Part shown: positions 28,106 through 40,330 of the stretch, piece by piece
Layout: each line of letters begins with the position of its first letter
Position numbering within the stretch: position 1 is the stretch's first letter
From: Alectoria sarmentosa
Lineage: Eukaryota; Ascomycota; Lecanoromycetes; Lecanorales; Parmeliaceae
Direction: 5' to 3'
Assembly: GCA_009733775.1 (NCBI GenBank)
Contig: WOGZ01000012.1
Location: forward strand, 124,001-188,000
Length of the DNA: 64,000 nucleotides
Program-made: the position numbers and the translations under genes
The notes under the pieces: generated by a model
Databases searched by the model: none
Seen by the model: the letters and a program-made list of their open reading frames with translations, nothing else
Told to the model about the DNA's origin: nothing

Positions 28106-31100
28106 ACTTAGAAATCACACGTCATATGACACTTCAAAAGAATTTATTTATCAACATAACTCATTACGATGAAGTAATGAAATTCGATAAATAAGACGAA
28201 TTATTATATAAAAACATAAACGATATTCGTATACGAGTCGATCGTCAAATACAAATTTTGAAGAATATACTTTATGTATCAAATATAGAAGTTAATTTGT
28301 TATTTATTATCGCCTTTGATAAACGTGAATTTTTAATATATTTCGATAATCAGATAATACGAATCATTAATAAAAAAACGAATAATATCGTCGTTCTTGA
28401 TCATGTGAAGAATGGTTTTTATAAGTTAATTAATTACAATTTCGATAAAACATTTATATCGATTAATTGAATAATCGTAATTATTATGAAGGTTTTATTT
28501 AAACGTAAACATTTTATTTTTATAATATTCGAGTTAATGCATTAACGATTTAATTATTTAAGAACGTATAAATTAAAGAATTTACATTTTTATATTTATG
28601 AAGTGAATCGATTTGAGATTTTAAAAGATTTCGATTATAACGTGTATAATGTTATGAAAATGATCAAGATTATTAATAAAAAGTCTTATATAAAGATTAC
28701 GATATCAACAATAAAAATGCATATCGACTTTTAAAACAAATTTTTTATCGATAGCATCAAAAAAGAATATATATATTTTATATCGCTTATTAATAAGGCA
28801 ATTAAATGAGCGATAATACGATCTATCGCATTTAAAATCGAAATTTATAATTTTTTGATTCACGAGATTAAACATTTATTAATTGAAAATAAAAAGTCGA
28901 TAATATGTATTCGTATTGATAATATATTAAAATATAAAATCATCGAGAAAAAGTTACGCGATATGAATATTTATATAAAATTTATTATTATTTATATCGC
29001 ATATTAAAATGAAATCTCGAAAAGATTTAATAAGATTATAATTACGATAATTAAAATAATGCTCATATAATCGAAATTGTTATTATTTTTTTAAATAAAA
29101 GCGATAATATACGCGTGTTATATTTATAATAAATTCTTTATCAAAGAGAGTAAATTATTTAAAGAATAATAAATAAAAATAATGTTAAATCTCAATAATG
29201 AAAGGGTATTTGAGTGTGTGTGCAAAATGTTTTTATTTAAAAAACAACGACGAAGCAAGTTGCATAGCGTGAATTATTTAAAAATGTATATCGAGTATTA
29301 TTCGAAGACTCAATATCGTGTTTATAGATTTAATAAAAACCGATTCGAATAGTTTACGAATGTGATTTTTTACGAGCATCGAAAAGGCTTAAAATTGTTA
29401 TCTAAAAATCTATTTTCGAAATTCGACTTCGTGCGTACAAAAAAAAACATTTATGCTATTTAATAACGATAATATTATTAATGATATCGTTAAAGCAATA
29501 AATAAATATATATTTGATAACGACGATAATTAGAAAAACGATAAGGTCTCAATTAATAACATCACATCGTCGTCGATAAACGAATAAAATAACGATTTGA
29601 GAAAGTCAATATTAGAGAGAAACTTTCATCAAATAACCTTTAATCATCATAAAAAAGATTCGCAATTTCGTTTATTAAATAATAATAATGAAAGAACTTT
29701 TTCTTTCGCAATTGATGAGATCTCGAAGATCTCAAATGAACGTCGAATAATCGAAATTTCGATTTCTCAAATCGAGTTTGATTCGATCTCAAATGTTATT
29801 ATTATAAATTCAATATTTATCTTCATATTAAAAAATAATATACGACGCTCTATAAAGCTTACAATTACATTTATTAAATCGTCGCGTATTCATAAAACGA
29901 ATAATCGTATAAAGTTCGATGAGATTTTTGATTTTAAGAAGAATCAAACACACATCGTATAACATATCGAGTTTACGACTTATGAAAAAGTTATCAACGA
30001 ATTTAATGCGTTTAAATGAAAACCTATTATTATTAAATAAATCATCGATTTAATAATTAATAATATTTGAAAATTCAATGATTTATTCATCGGGCGTAAG
30101 CTTATCAATTGTAAATGAATATTCAAAATCAAATATAATTTCGATAAGATTATCGATTAATATAAAATAAAATTAATTGTTAAAAAATATTTATAAATGA
30201 AATAAATAAATTACGACGAAACGTTCGCATTTATTTTTAAGTTTGAATTATTAAGGTTACTGTTCGTTTTAATAATTTATTTGAATTTATTAATTTATTA
30301 ATTGAACGTTAACAACGCGTACTTTAATAGCGGTTTATATAACGAGATTTATATAATAATATCGCTCGAATATTCAGGTGTTATTAATAATAAAGTGCTT
30401 CATTTATTGAAAAAATTATATAATCTTAAACAATCGACTCGTATTTGAAATATAAAGTTCGAGAAAATCATCATTAAAATGAGATTTAAATTTATATTCT
30501 CGAATAAATGTATTTATATTCGAATTATAAACTTAGAGTTAATTATCGTCGCTTTTTATATTAACGATATTCTCATTTTCATTATAATCGAGATTTTAAT
30601 AAATATTATTAAAAATAATATTAAAACATTTTTTAAAATGAAAGACTTCGACTTAATCGATAAGATATTCGATATTCAAATACATTATATCGCTATTATC
30701 TTAATTTTTAATTAATTATAATATGTTAAGAAAATTTTTTACGAATATGAAATAAAGCAATGCACTTCGATTATTATATTATTCGATAAATACGAAATAA
30801 TCGAAATTACGCGCCTTAACGAAAAACGCATTAATTAATTAAATTATCAAAAACGCATTAAAAGTTTTATGTATTTTATGATTAATACACGATCTGACTT
30901 AGCCTTTGCGATTGATAAATTAAATTAATTTTATTATAATTTTATTGTGCGTTATTTGAATGTAATTAATCGAATATTTAAATACATCGTCGATATTATT
31001 GAATATAATTTACAATTTTATAAAGAAAAATATTTTATCGTTTATTTAAATTCGATTTATAATAACGATAAGGCGAATAAAAAATTCATTTATAAATATA

Positions 31101-31250
31101 TTTTATTATGAGATCAAGCGGCTTATATTTGAAATAATAAAAAACAAAAAAATGTCGTTACATTTATTATTGAGATTAAATACGTCGTTTTTATCGAGGT
31201 TATTAAAATAATAATATGAATTATATAATGATTTTAAGAATTACATTTTC
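28106..31250 (+). pseudogene. Copia pol remnant (protease, integrase, RT, RNase H)
   Basis: Broken polyprotein. RHMTLQKN (about 28120) and KNILYVSNIEVNLLF (28258) correspond to the protease-to-GAG-pre-integrase region. A frame at 29597-29962 covers the linker before reverse transcriptase. 30290-30715 carries the RT core, including the altered FYINDIL catalytic box. RNase H follows to about 31250. Order PR-IN-RT-RH identifies Copia rather than Gypsy. Confidence 0.85.
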
Positions 31251-31539
31251 GAATCTTTAAAAACGATTTGATTCGTTTATTCGACGACAATAAAAGTAGT
31301 TTTACCCTCGTTAAGAATTTTGAATATTATTAACGCATTAAACATATCGATATTTAATATCATTATGTGCGAAAAGTCTTAGTTAAAGATGAAATTGTTA
31401 TAAACTTCGTATTTATAAGCGATCAAATCGTAGATATACTCATTAAACCTTTAATCAAATAGCTTTTTAAACGATATAAACGATTAATGAGTATATATAA
31501 TTTTCATTAATCGAAATAAGCGAATTTATGAAAAGAAAA

Positions 31540-31887
31540 TGTTATTTAAATTTATTTATTAAGTAATAAACTCGTTTATATGTGTTATACGAAAAATTAT
31601 ATATGTTATACGAAAGATTTATGTGAATTATATGAATTCGGCAAATGATCATAAAAATGATATTTTTAAGTTCGTCACTTTTCGATAAAAAACTTATAAG
31701 AATTCGATAGTTATCTAAGTTCGATTTCGGGGTCTCTTTATTTTATATAAACTAAATCATAATCGTCTTTATGCTTTTCTCTTTATGTTATTTAAACACG
31801 ATCATTATTATAATTATAGTCACAATTTACTATTATTAAAACCACTCGATTACTAGTTATTTCGCTTCGTAATTTATTCTCTCAACA
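31540..31887 (+). repeat. Copia 3' LTR
   Basis: 348 bp. Starts TGTTA and ends CAACA, followed by TAAAT, which also precedes the 5' LTR. Confidence 0.9.
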
Positions 31888-31892
31888 TAAAT

Positions 31893-32511
31893 CCTTAATA
31901 TAGCGAGTCATTTTACACTCGAGAAAAGAATAAAATCGGGGTTATCAATTAAGCTTAAGCTGTTGATAGTTTAAGAAATGTTTTTTCTGCGCTAAATCTG
32001 TTGCGAGAAAGATAATTGCCTCACTTATATATCGAATAAAGTCATAATGCCGATTAATAACCCAAAAAGAAGCTTTTTAATTTGATTTATCGTTAACGAT
32101 AAATGCTTATAAATCGAGTGAGACTCAGAGATCGACTTTTAGACTTTTTTCGTGAATATAATTAAAAGTATACTCATTTGCATACTATTTTCTTATAATT
32201 TTCAATAATCTTCAAAATATATAAATTAATTCGAATAAATCTTAGTTTATTTCTTATAACAAAATCTGAAGCGTTTCGAAAGGGCTTTTTTAATAGAGAA
32301 TAAATACATTTAATCACAATCTTTAACGCAAATAATCATAATTGATTAATTTAAATCTTGAATCGTGAAAAAAAAATTGAGATTAGATAATGAAATTCAC
32401 AAAGTAAAATTAGATAAAGCATTTTACAAGATAACATTAAATCAAAATTTATTAATTTATATATATTAATCTAGAAGCAAAAAAACTCTATCGCAGAAGC
32501 GAAATTACGAA
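31893..32511 (+). repeat. Y segment, unit 1, 3' part
   Basis: Continues Y after the Copia element. It aligns to about 55930-56495; in the stretch compared base by base every mismatch is A or T here against G or C there. It carries ~75 bp (around 32105-32180) missing from unit 2. Confidence 0.85.
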
Positions 32512-32658
32512 CGATTTTTATATTTTCGCTCGCAAAACATGCTTCTTCAAATGATTTAAAAGCAAAAAAATATAAAATAGAAGTTCGCTTTATCTCGATT
32601 AATTAATGATGTTGAATTATATTAATATAAGTAAATATTTATTCAAGTATCAAACTAG
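32512..32658 (+). repeat. Z segment, RIPed copy
   Basis: AT-shifted copy of 3758-3915, in the same orientation. It follows directly on the end of Y of unit 1 and ends in ACTAG, just before the 144-bp inverted repeat. Confidence 0.75.
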
Positions 32659-32802
32659 TGTTGAAATATGATAATGAAATGTGAAAAATAAATTAATTAT
32701 TCTCTTAAAGCTCTTTTAAAGCAGTTTTTTATATAATAGAAAAGTATATAATTAATATAACAATAAATCGAAGAAGGCTGAAAATCAATTATTCTTTCAA
32801 CA
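32659..32802 (-). repeat. 144-bp inverted repeat, left of inverted X
   Basis: Begins TGTTGAAAT and ends TTTCAACA on the plus strand. Its reverse complement matches 50932-51075, including a shared ATATAATAGAAAAGTAT tract and GAATAATTAATT. It is exactly 144 bp in both places. The element itself has 8-bp inverted ends (TGTTGAAA/TTTCAACA), so it could be a MITE-like element or a solo LTR as well as a terminal inverted repeat of X. It is absent at the matching point of unit 1 (about 21897). Confidence 0.8.
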
Positions 32803-33944
32803 TTTTCTATCGTCTAATTTATATATTTCTGAATAACTTTATAAAAAGACGACGAATTTTGAAACTTAATTCATTAACGTTGAATTAAGTTATTTTTTCT
32901 TTAAGTTTTAAATGTCTTAAATAAGCAAATGCTTCGTCGATATAAGAACTTTATAAAGAGAATTTGTGAGTTATATTATAAAAGGGTTAGCGATTTTATA
33001 CGAAAACATCGCGTCGAACGCTTATAAATTTATATTCATTATATCGTTTAAAAAGAATATATTTTTAAAATCGAATTCGTTGAAGAGGTTGTTTAATTTC
33101 TTTTTAATATTGTTTTATTTATTGAGTCGTGTTTTTAATTAAATGATATTTTCGATAATTGTTATTTTAATTAAAAAATCGAGAAAGATAATAATATTCT
33201 TTATTATCAAATGCTTAATTTAATCGAAATCGTTAAATTTAATAATTTTGATAAAATTAAAAAACATTAACATTTTAAAACATTATCGAGATTTATTTTT
33301 CGATTACCGCTTTAATAAATTAAAAGTATATCGATAATTTATTATAAATCGATTAAGGTTAATGTAATTAAAGAAGTTATTTGACAAGATTTCTTCGTCG
33401 TCGAAGAATAATTTGAGATTTATATTATATTTTTCGAGATATTATTGAATGTGTAAAGTAAACGAAATATTTTATATTCGTAAAAAGCGTTTTTATAAAG
33501 AAGATTTAATCTTTGTTTTCGCTCGTTTGAAAAACGTTATTCTTTTTTTCGTTCGTTTAACGTTGTTAATAACAACATTTGCATTTTCATTTTCTCGATC
33601 ATTATTATCAACATATGTATTTTCTTAAATATTTTTATTCTTAATAGCGTTTTGATCGATTTTATTAACATTGTAAGAAATTTCGAAGTGTTACGTTAAT
33701 TTTACGAATGCGTATCTTTGTTTTTGAATCAAGATATTTTTTGAGCTCGAAAGAAGCACGTTTAGATTTTAGGTTATTATTAACGCTATTATGAGCAATA
33801 AAAAACTCGCCGCATTTATTATTTTATCGTTCAGAATTTGAGCAAGTCGTTATTAAGTTAACATTTGATTCATTATTATTAAAAGAATATTAAGAAAGTA
33901 TAAATATCGTCTTGCGTATTCGATTTTATATAAGCCGCGATAGG

Positions 33945-34260
33945 GGACGGTGTTTTTAAAGCTTTATTTCGAAATTGCTTATATTAACATCGATTACGTT
34001 TTGATAAATTCATTCTTTTTAATAACGACTTCTTTTTTAATTTTGAATTTAAATTCATCTTTATTCGAGACGTTTTCTTGATTTATATATTTCTTCATAA
34101 TTAATATAAAATAAATAAATATAATTTAAGTATCGTTTATGCGAGTATCGATTATGTTTTAATGAATTCATATTTTGATAAAAGATTTCGTTTCAATTTT
34201 GCATCTGAATTCATCGTTGTTTCGGGCGCTTTTTGTTTATAAACTTTTTTGTGATTAATA
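33945..34260 (-). repeat. 154-bp tandem duplication, right arm
   Basis: Inverted counterpart of 20433-20740. Two parallel blocks are spaced by about 155 bp, each holding a GATAAATTCAT/GAATTCAT motif and a TTTATATATTTCTT-like tract. Confidence 0.6.
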
Positions 34261-34418
34261 TAATTTAAATCATATTAAAATTCTTTTCACGAATGATTAA
34301 AATATGTCTTATATGTTTTTTCGACATTGCGAGTCGTTATTTTTCATAATTTCATTATTTTTAAAATTCGATTAAACGAAAATTAAACATTATAATTATA
34401 ATTATTATTATATTTTAA

Positions 34419-34607
34419 TATTTTTAAAATTATTTTTTACGTTAAAAGTCGACGAAAAGGTTATTATAAATAAAAGTAACGTTTTATTTATATTAATAAT
34501 TGCAATCGCATTAATTAAATATCGCTTAATTTCGATTTTTGAATTTCGAACTTTATTTTAAAAGCGCGATTTTTTTATTTTTGAAAAAAGAAAAAATTTG
34601 AAATAAC
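34419..34607 (+). pseudogene. X remnant frame G, right arm
   Basis: Counterpart of 20085-20273, with INKSNVLFILIIAIALIKY and KRDFFIFEKRKNLK. It lies upstream of frame F on the same strand, so both may be parts of one former gene. Confidence 0.35.
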
Positions 34608-35482
34608 GTTTTTACGATAATAATATATAATCGCTTTATACAATTATTATTATATTTATAATTTATAAAATCTTTTCTCTTATTGTAAACATTATAATAT
34701 TTTTTGTAAAACGCGAGAAAATTAACGCTTAAAAGAGTCGTTTTTATAATGTATTATATATAACGAAATTCATAATTTATGTTACATTTTCGATTTTAAC
34801 ATTTGAAATTATTAATTAAATCGCAATAAAAGTTATAAAATATGTTTTAAAATCTCGAACTCGAGCAGTGATTGAAATGATTATATTTTATCTTTAATTA
34901 TTCACCTTCGTGATTGTTTTGACGATCAAAATAATTTTTAATACGTATTAATAATATTCGAGATAAACGTCTTATATAATTATTAAAAAAATATGTTAAT
35001 TATTTGTTGTCAGTTGCAAATCAAAAAAGTAATTATAAAATAACGTTTTCGATGAATAAAACGAAAACGACTTTTCATCTTTTTAAAGAGAATTGAAAGT
35101 TATAATTTTAGGGTCGAAACAAAATGAATATCGAATTATCTTAAATGATTAAAAAGCGTTCGAGTTCACGATTTCAATTTTATCAGACATATCAAACGAT
35201 GTTTTTAAATTAATCGATATGCGTTATGATTAAATGATAAGTCATTTAAAGTCGAGCACGTTTTTTATCATATTCGTTTCATAATCTTAAATGAATATAA
35301 AGATTATAAAGATTTAACGAAAATAATATGAGAAAGTAATAAAATAACTTTCATAAATTAAATGAATAATTAACGTTTAAAAAAAGAATCATATTGAGTT
35401 TCAAGCGAAATATGAATTCAATTTGAAAATTTATAATAAAATAGCGAAAAAACTTTTCTTAATTATCGATTTTATTTAAATT

Positions 35483-35743
35483 ATGATACGCATTCGAAGC
35501 GTTATAAAAAATAATAAAAAGAAAATTTTCGTTAATATGAGATTTTTTATCGATCGCGACACGATAGCGATTTATAATATTAAAATTAATTATAACGATA
35601 AAATGTTATTCGAGATTAATATCTTCAAATTTATTCACGTTTTCGATAAATTTTCCTTTAATAAAGCTTTATTTAAGCAAATCACGTTAATTATTATAAT
35701 CGTATTAAAGAATTATAATGTTTATATTATGGTCGATGAATAA
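35483..35743 (+). pseudogene. X remnant frame F, right arm
   Basis: An 86-codon frame with FFIDRDTIAIYNIKINYND and HVFDKFSFNKALFKQITL. The left-arm copy on the minus strand, about 19210 to 18950, reads the same protein with one stop. Upstream broken frames from about 34419 may belong to the same former gene. Family unknown. Confidence 0.4.
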
Positions 35744-36331
35744 AGCAACGTCGATAAATCTTATATTATATTTAATAACTTTTATATTATCGCCTCTTTT
35801 GCGATTATATAAATATTTGATCGATTTATTATATTAAAAGTTTATAAATAATAATGTATCATTATCTGCTCGATCTTGAAAAATTATTTAAAGAAAATCA
35901 AAAATCTTTTTGTCGAGAGCTCTTTATCGAAATCTTCGAAAATCGAAGTCAGATTAATGAGATAAAAGACGCTGAAATAAAGTTAAAATTAGGGTTAAAT
36001 TAATCAGCTCGCTAGTTTTAAAAAGTCGCTCACATTATTATTAAAGATTGCTTGTCAAAATCGATATTAAAACTCGACATTTAAAAATAACGCCTTTTTT
36101 CGCAGTTATATGATTTGCACATTCAACATATCTCGATATTAAGCGATCACCCAAAAAATAATAAAGTCGAGATTTTATTTCGTCGATCTTGTGAATAATG
36201 AACGTCTTTCGCAAAACTTAATTCATTTAATACGTAACGAAAAAACGAAAAGTATTAACGACAATCGATTAAATCTTCATTAAACATTTAAAGAATATGA
36301 AATATCTGACGTTTATATAGCAATTAACACA

Positions 36332-36520
36332 TTAATAAATAACTCGATTATCTTTATTTGTATTTATATTAATAAATATACAATTAATAAAGCTTTTTAG
36401 GAAAATCTTCGAGAATAAATCAAAGATATTGTTTTTCGTCAATATAAACCCTATATTAGAGAATAAGAAAAACACATTACGTATTTTCAGATTCGCAAAT
36501 AACGTAAATGAGAATTTCAT
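36332..36520 (-). pseudogene. X remnant frame E, right arm
   Basis: Counterpart of 18172-18423, with KFSFTLFANLKIRNVFF and DLFSKIFLKSFIN. The right copy is somewhat less mutated here than the left. Confidence 0.35.
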
Positions 36521-37564
36521 ATCTTTTATTTTTTAAAAATATTGAACGATATTATAAATTAATAAGATAAAACTCGAAATTAAGCATTAATAAACGACAA
36601 TTCATATTTTAATACAATTAATCGTTATAAAACAATTTTATTTATGAACTCAAATTGTGATAAATCAATTAAATTTATTTATGCGTATAATTTATACATT
36701 ATAAATTGAGACATCACGAAGTGACGTCTCAGATTCTTAAAAAGATATATTGAATTTTAACATCGATCGTTTCAAATTGAGGCATCATAAAGTAACGTTT
36801 CGAAAATATGAAATAGTTTTATTGAGATGTGAGAACAACGGAATTCATTTTTTCAATTAAATATTTTTAAATTGTTATCATATTTTAACGTCTCAATGTA
36901 TTCAAATTATTTAAAAATAATAATATTTCATTACGTATCTCATTTATTCGTTGTTGTTTCTTTTCAGTTTTTAAGAATATAAAATTAATTTTTTCTCGAA
37001 TTTCTTTAATCGTTTGTTTTTCGCTTTCGGTTTTTTGAAGCGTTTATTACAAAGCGACGTTATTGCGATTACGTTTATTTTTAATTCGAATATAAAGAGT
37101 TGTAACATTAATACGTAATTCGTTAGTTTAAAAAGCGAGTTGTGAGATTTTTATTTTTTATAAAGTACACGATGTAAGTAAATGTGTTTGTGTTTGAAAA
37201 TGTGTTTAAAAAAAGTATATTTATGATACGAGAACGTATTTTGTTTCGAATCGTCGTCTTTATATCTTGAATGTTTTTCCCTTCATTTCGATAATGCTCA
37301 TTTAAAGAATTAAAAATAAAATTCTTAATTATGATCTTTAATTTTGCGAATTCTTATTTTTGATTTTAATATACGATATAAATGACGTTAACGAGCTTTT
37401 CGAATTTATTAATAGATTTTTGAGCAAAGAATTTCATGAAAAAGATATTTTTTCGTATATTATTCATATTCTTTATTAAAATAAAATACGATATACGCTA
37501 TTCGTCGATCACGTTTTTAACATTCAATAAGAAAAATTGATTCGATTTTTAAAGAAAAGAGATT

Positions 37565-37740
37565 ATTAAAGACTTAAAACTTTATTTATTATAAAATTTA
37601 TAAAGAAAGTTCATTAAAGGCTCAAAGCTTTACTTATTATAAAACTTATAAAAAGAATTTATTAAAGGCTCGAAACTTTGCTTATCATAAAACTTATAAA
37701 AAAAATTTATTAAAGGCTCGAAGCTTTACTTATCATGAGA
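37565..37740 (-). repeat. 48-bp minisatellite, 4 copies
   Basis: Units begin ATTAAAG at 37565, 37613, 37661 and 37709, an exact 48-bp period. This is the right-arm version of the array at 17025, with one more copy. Confidence 0.75.
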
Positions 37741-40099
37741 CGAATTTAAGTCTTTTATAAAATCGTCTTCGAATTCGCGAATTGAAGACGGAATTCGAGA
37801 TTCATAATCTTATATTAACATTTATAAATTATAATACTTTATTTCAAAATACGAGAATTCTCATAATTATTTATGAATAAATTTAAAAGTGAAAAGGTTT
37901 TTCAAAATTGATTAAAAGAAATAAAAACTTAAATACATAATTATAAAAAATTAATAAAGACTTTTTGATTAATAAAGAGTAATTAATGAAATTATTTTAT
38001 TTATTTACATTATTGAAGAAGTTCTCGTTATCGTATTTTTTTTGCGTTAAACGTTTTTTATTTTAAAAAAAAAAATCGATCGACAGATCGATAATTTGAA
38101 AATTAATATAATTATTCTTTAAAACGAACGATAAATCTTTCATCATTTTAAGGTTTATATTATAATTTATAAAATATAAAATTGAATTTTCGTTAATGAT
38201 AAAAACTTTTCAACATTATCGCAATTATTTCGTTTCTTTATCGTAAAAAAAAGTATAACATTTATTTTAATTAACATTAATTGCGATATGTTAATCAGAG
38301 CTTTAAAAAACAAATCGCGATTCATATTTTAATAATCGAGGCTTTATTATATTATATTCTTTATTTAAAAATAAATAAACGAATTTTTGAAAAAAGTAAT
38401 AGATTTTTATTTTTTAAAGAGAAGATGATGATAATAATTAAAAAAGAAAATATAACTCGTGATTAAAAAAAATTAGAAAATTATATAATCGACGATCTTT
38501 TCGAATTTTATGTTTTGAGAATAAAAAATCGACGTTTCGATATCGATTTGACATTAATGATATAAATTTGTTGTTTATATTTTAATAAATTGATTATAAA
38601 CGCATTAATGAGAATATAACTTTTAACGAAATAAGTTATAACGATGTTCACAAAAATCAATTTCACGATTAAGAATATCTGAATTATAATAAATTTATGT
38701 AATCGTTAAGATAATTTCAATAATAGCTTTATAATAAATTTATAATAAAAAGATAAAAAATAAACAATCTTATTATTAAATTACGCGTCAAGATATTTAA
38801 TGCTCGCGTTTAATTTAATTAATGCATTTTAAAAGATTTTCTCGATCATAAATAACATCTTACATTATTCTTTATTAAATAATTTATATAAAATATTATC
38901 GTGTATTTAATATTAATGTTTAATATAATGTAAACAAAGCAAAGTTATTTATAAAGAATAACTTTATTTATAAAATTGTTATAATAAATATATTTATTTC
39001 TTTATTTTTATTTGAGTTTATTAATCTCTTTATCATAATTATAATTATTTAATTTATCCTTTTTTGAATTTGCATATCGAAGATTTATTCATTTTATTCA
39101 CTTATTATTCTGCTTACTCTTTATAATAATTTCAACGTTTTTAAAAATTATTTTTGCGCAAGCTTTTATTTAGCTTTTGATTATGAAAAGAGAGCTTTAC
39201 TCAAAATGTTCCCTTTTTTTTTCAAATCATTATCATTAATTCTTTTAAATAGTTTTCATTGAGTTTATAATGTTTAATAAATTAATAATAGTCGAGAAAA
39301 GAAATAAAGTTATAAATAAAAATTATTAAAAGATATAAAAGTAATAATGCGTAATCGAGAGTGATACTATAATGAAAAGAAATAATAAAATCACGAAAAA
39401 ATGTTATACGATATATTTGATTGATAACATTATAAATAATAACAATTTCGTTTCAACGTAAATGAACGAAGTTGAGAATCGCTTCGCAATGATTAAGAAA
39501 AATATTTTATCAATTGAATAATCGATTATAATTGAGCAATCAGAGATTGCAATGAATTATTTTATAAAAATCGAATAAGTTTAAAAGTTCGAGAATCATT
39601 AAAATGAAGAGAAGATTAATTAAAACATATAAATAAATAAAAATGAAAAAGATTCGATTACGAACGAGTTTATTATAAAAGATTTAATCACGAATAATAA
39701 CGACATTATGATGAATAAAGATATGAATTTAATTAATAATAACAAAAACGCTTTGCAATTTCCTTCATTTCGAAATTTAATTCTTTATTTTCATTTAAAA
39801 ATTAAACGTTATTATAAAAAAAACGATATTTTACGCGAGAATTAATAATACGATCTTTTCAACCTTGTTCAATTTAAGTTATATTAATATATGTTTTAAA
39901 ACACATATTTTTATAATAATAATCGTGATAATAATTTTAAATCATATTTCTTCACACTCATCTCTTTTTATCAAAAATATAAATTTTTCGATAAAAAAAA
40001 AATTTTATAATTAAACGCTTCTTCATCAACGAGATTTAAAAATACATTATTATTTTTATAACACAATTTAAATAAAATCGTGAAATTATATTAAAGACT

Positions 40100-40330
40100 T
40101 TAAAAATATGATAATATAAAAAAAAATATGAGTACGTTTAAGACCTTAACATAAATCAATAAAACGACGAAATAAAATCGAGATTTTTGAAAACATTTAA
40201 GATTAAACTTATTATCGAATACGACATTAATAAAAACGTTTACATCGTGAAAAACATTGTTTAATTTCATTAACGTCTCATAACAACATTCGTATCGAAA
40301 TTGTTGATAATTATCGACGATTAATTGCAT
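40100..40330 (-). pseudogene. X remnant frame D, right arm
   Basis: A 76-codon frame with MQLIVDNYQQFRYECCYE and KLNNVFHDVNVFINVVFD. Its composition is more protein-like than the surroundings, and it is paralleled by the left arm near 14421. I do not recognise the family. Confidence 0.4.

Larger units (their letters stand above)
26596..31887 (+). mobile_element. Ty1/Copia LTR retrotransposon, RIP-mutated
   Basis: A 5292-bp element with 348-bp LTRs and flanking TAAAT target duplications (26591-26595 and 31888-31892). The internal order is that of Copia: Gag zinc knuckle remnant (about 27835), protease/GAG-pre-integrase region with KNILYVSNIEVNLLF (28258), integrase remnants (28500-29450), reverse transcriptase with LNVNNAYF and KKLYNLKQSTRI (about 30300-30450) and an FYINDIL box in place of YVDD (about 30556), then RNase H with DLAFAI and KKQKNVVTF (30896-31170). 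Frequent in-frame stops, mostly explained by C-to-T and G-to-A changes, make it dead. A purine run (31531-31539) lies directly before the 3' LTR as polypurine tract. Confidence 0.93.
3758..32511 (+). repeat. Tandem unit 1 (Z-X-Y), RIP-mutated, with nested Copia element
   Basis: First of two head-to-tail copies of a large repeat unit. Order is Z (3758 to about 3915), X (about 3916-21897), then Y (21898-26595 and 31893-32511), with Y split by a Copia insertion. Without the insertion the unit is about 23.5 kb. The left boundary reads AAAG|CGGTCCTTATG. The junction to unit 2 reads CGAA|CGATTTTTATA, the same start after G-to-A and C-to-T change. Apart from the first ~300 bp and a ~25 bp island at the X-Y junction, the unit is extremely AT-rich, dense in stops, and has no intact gene. 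The unit's identity as a mobile element is inferred; duplication and boundaries are seen directly. Confidence 0.8.
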
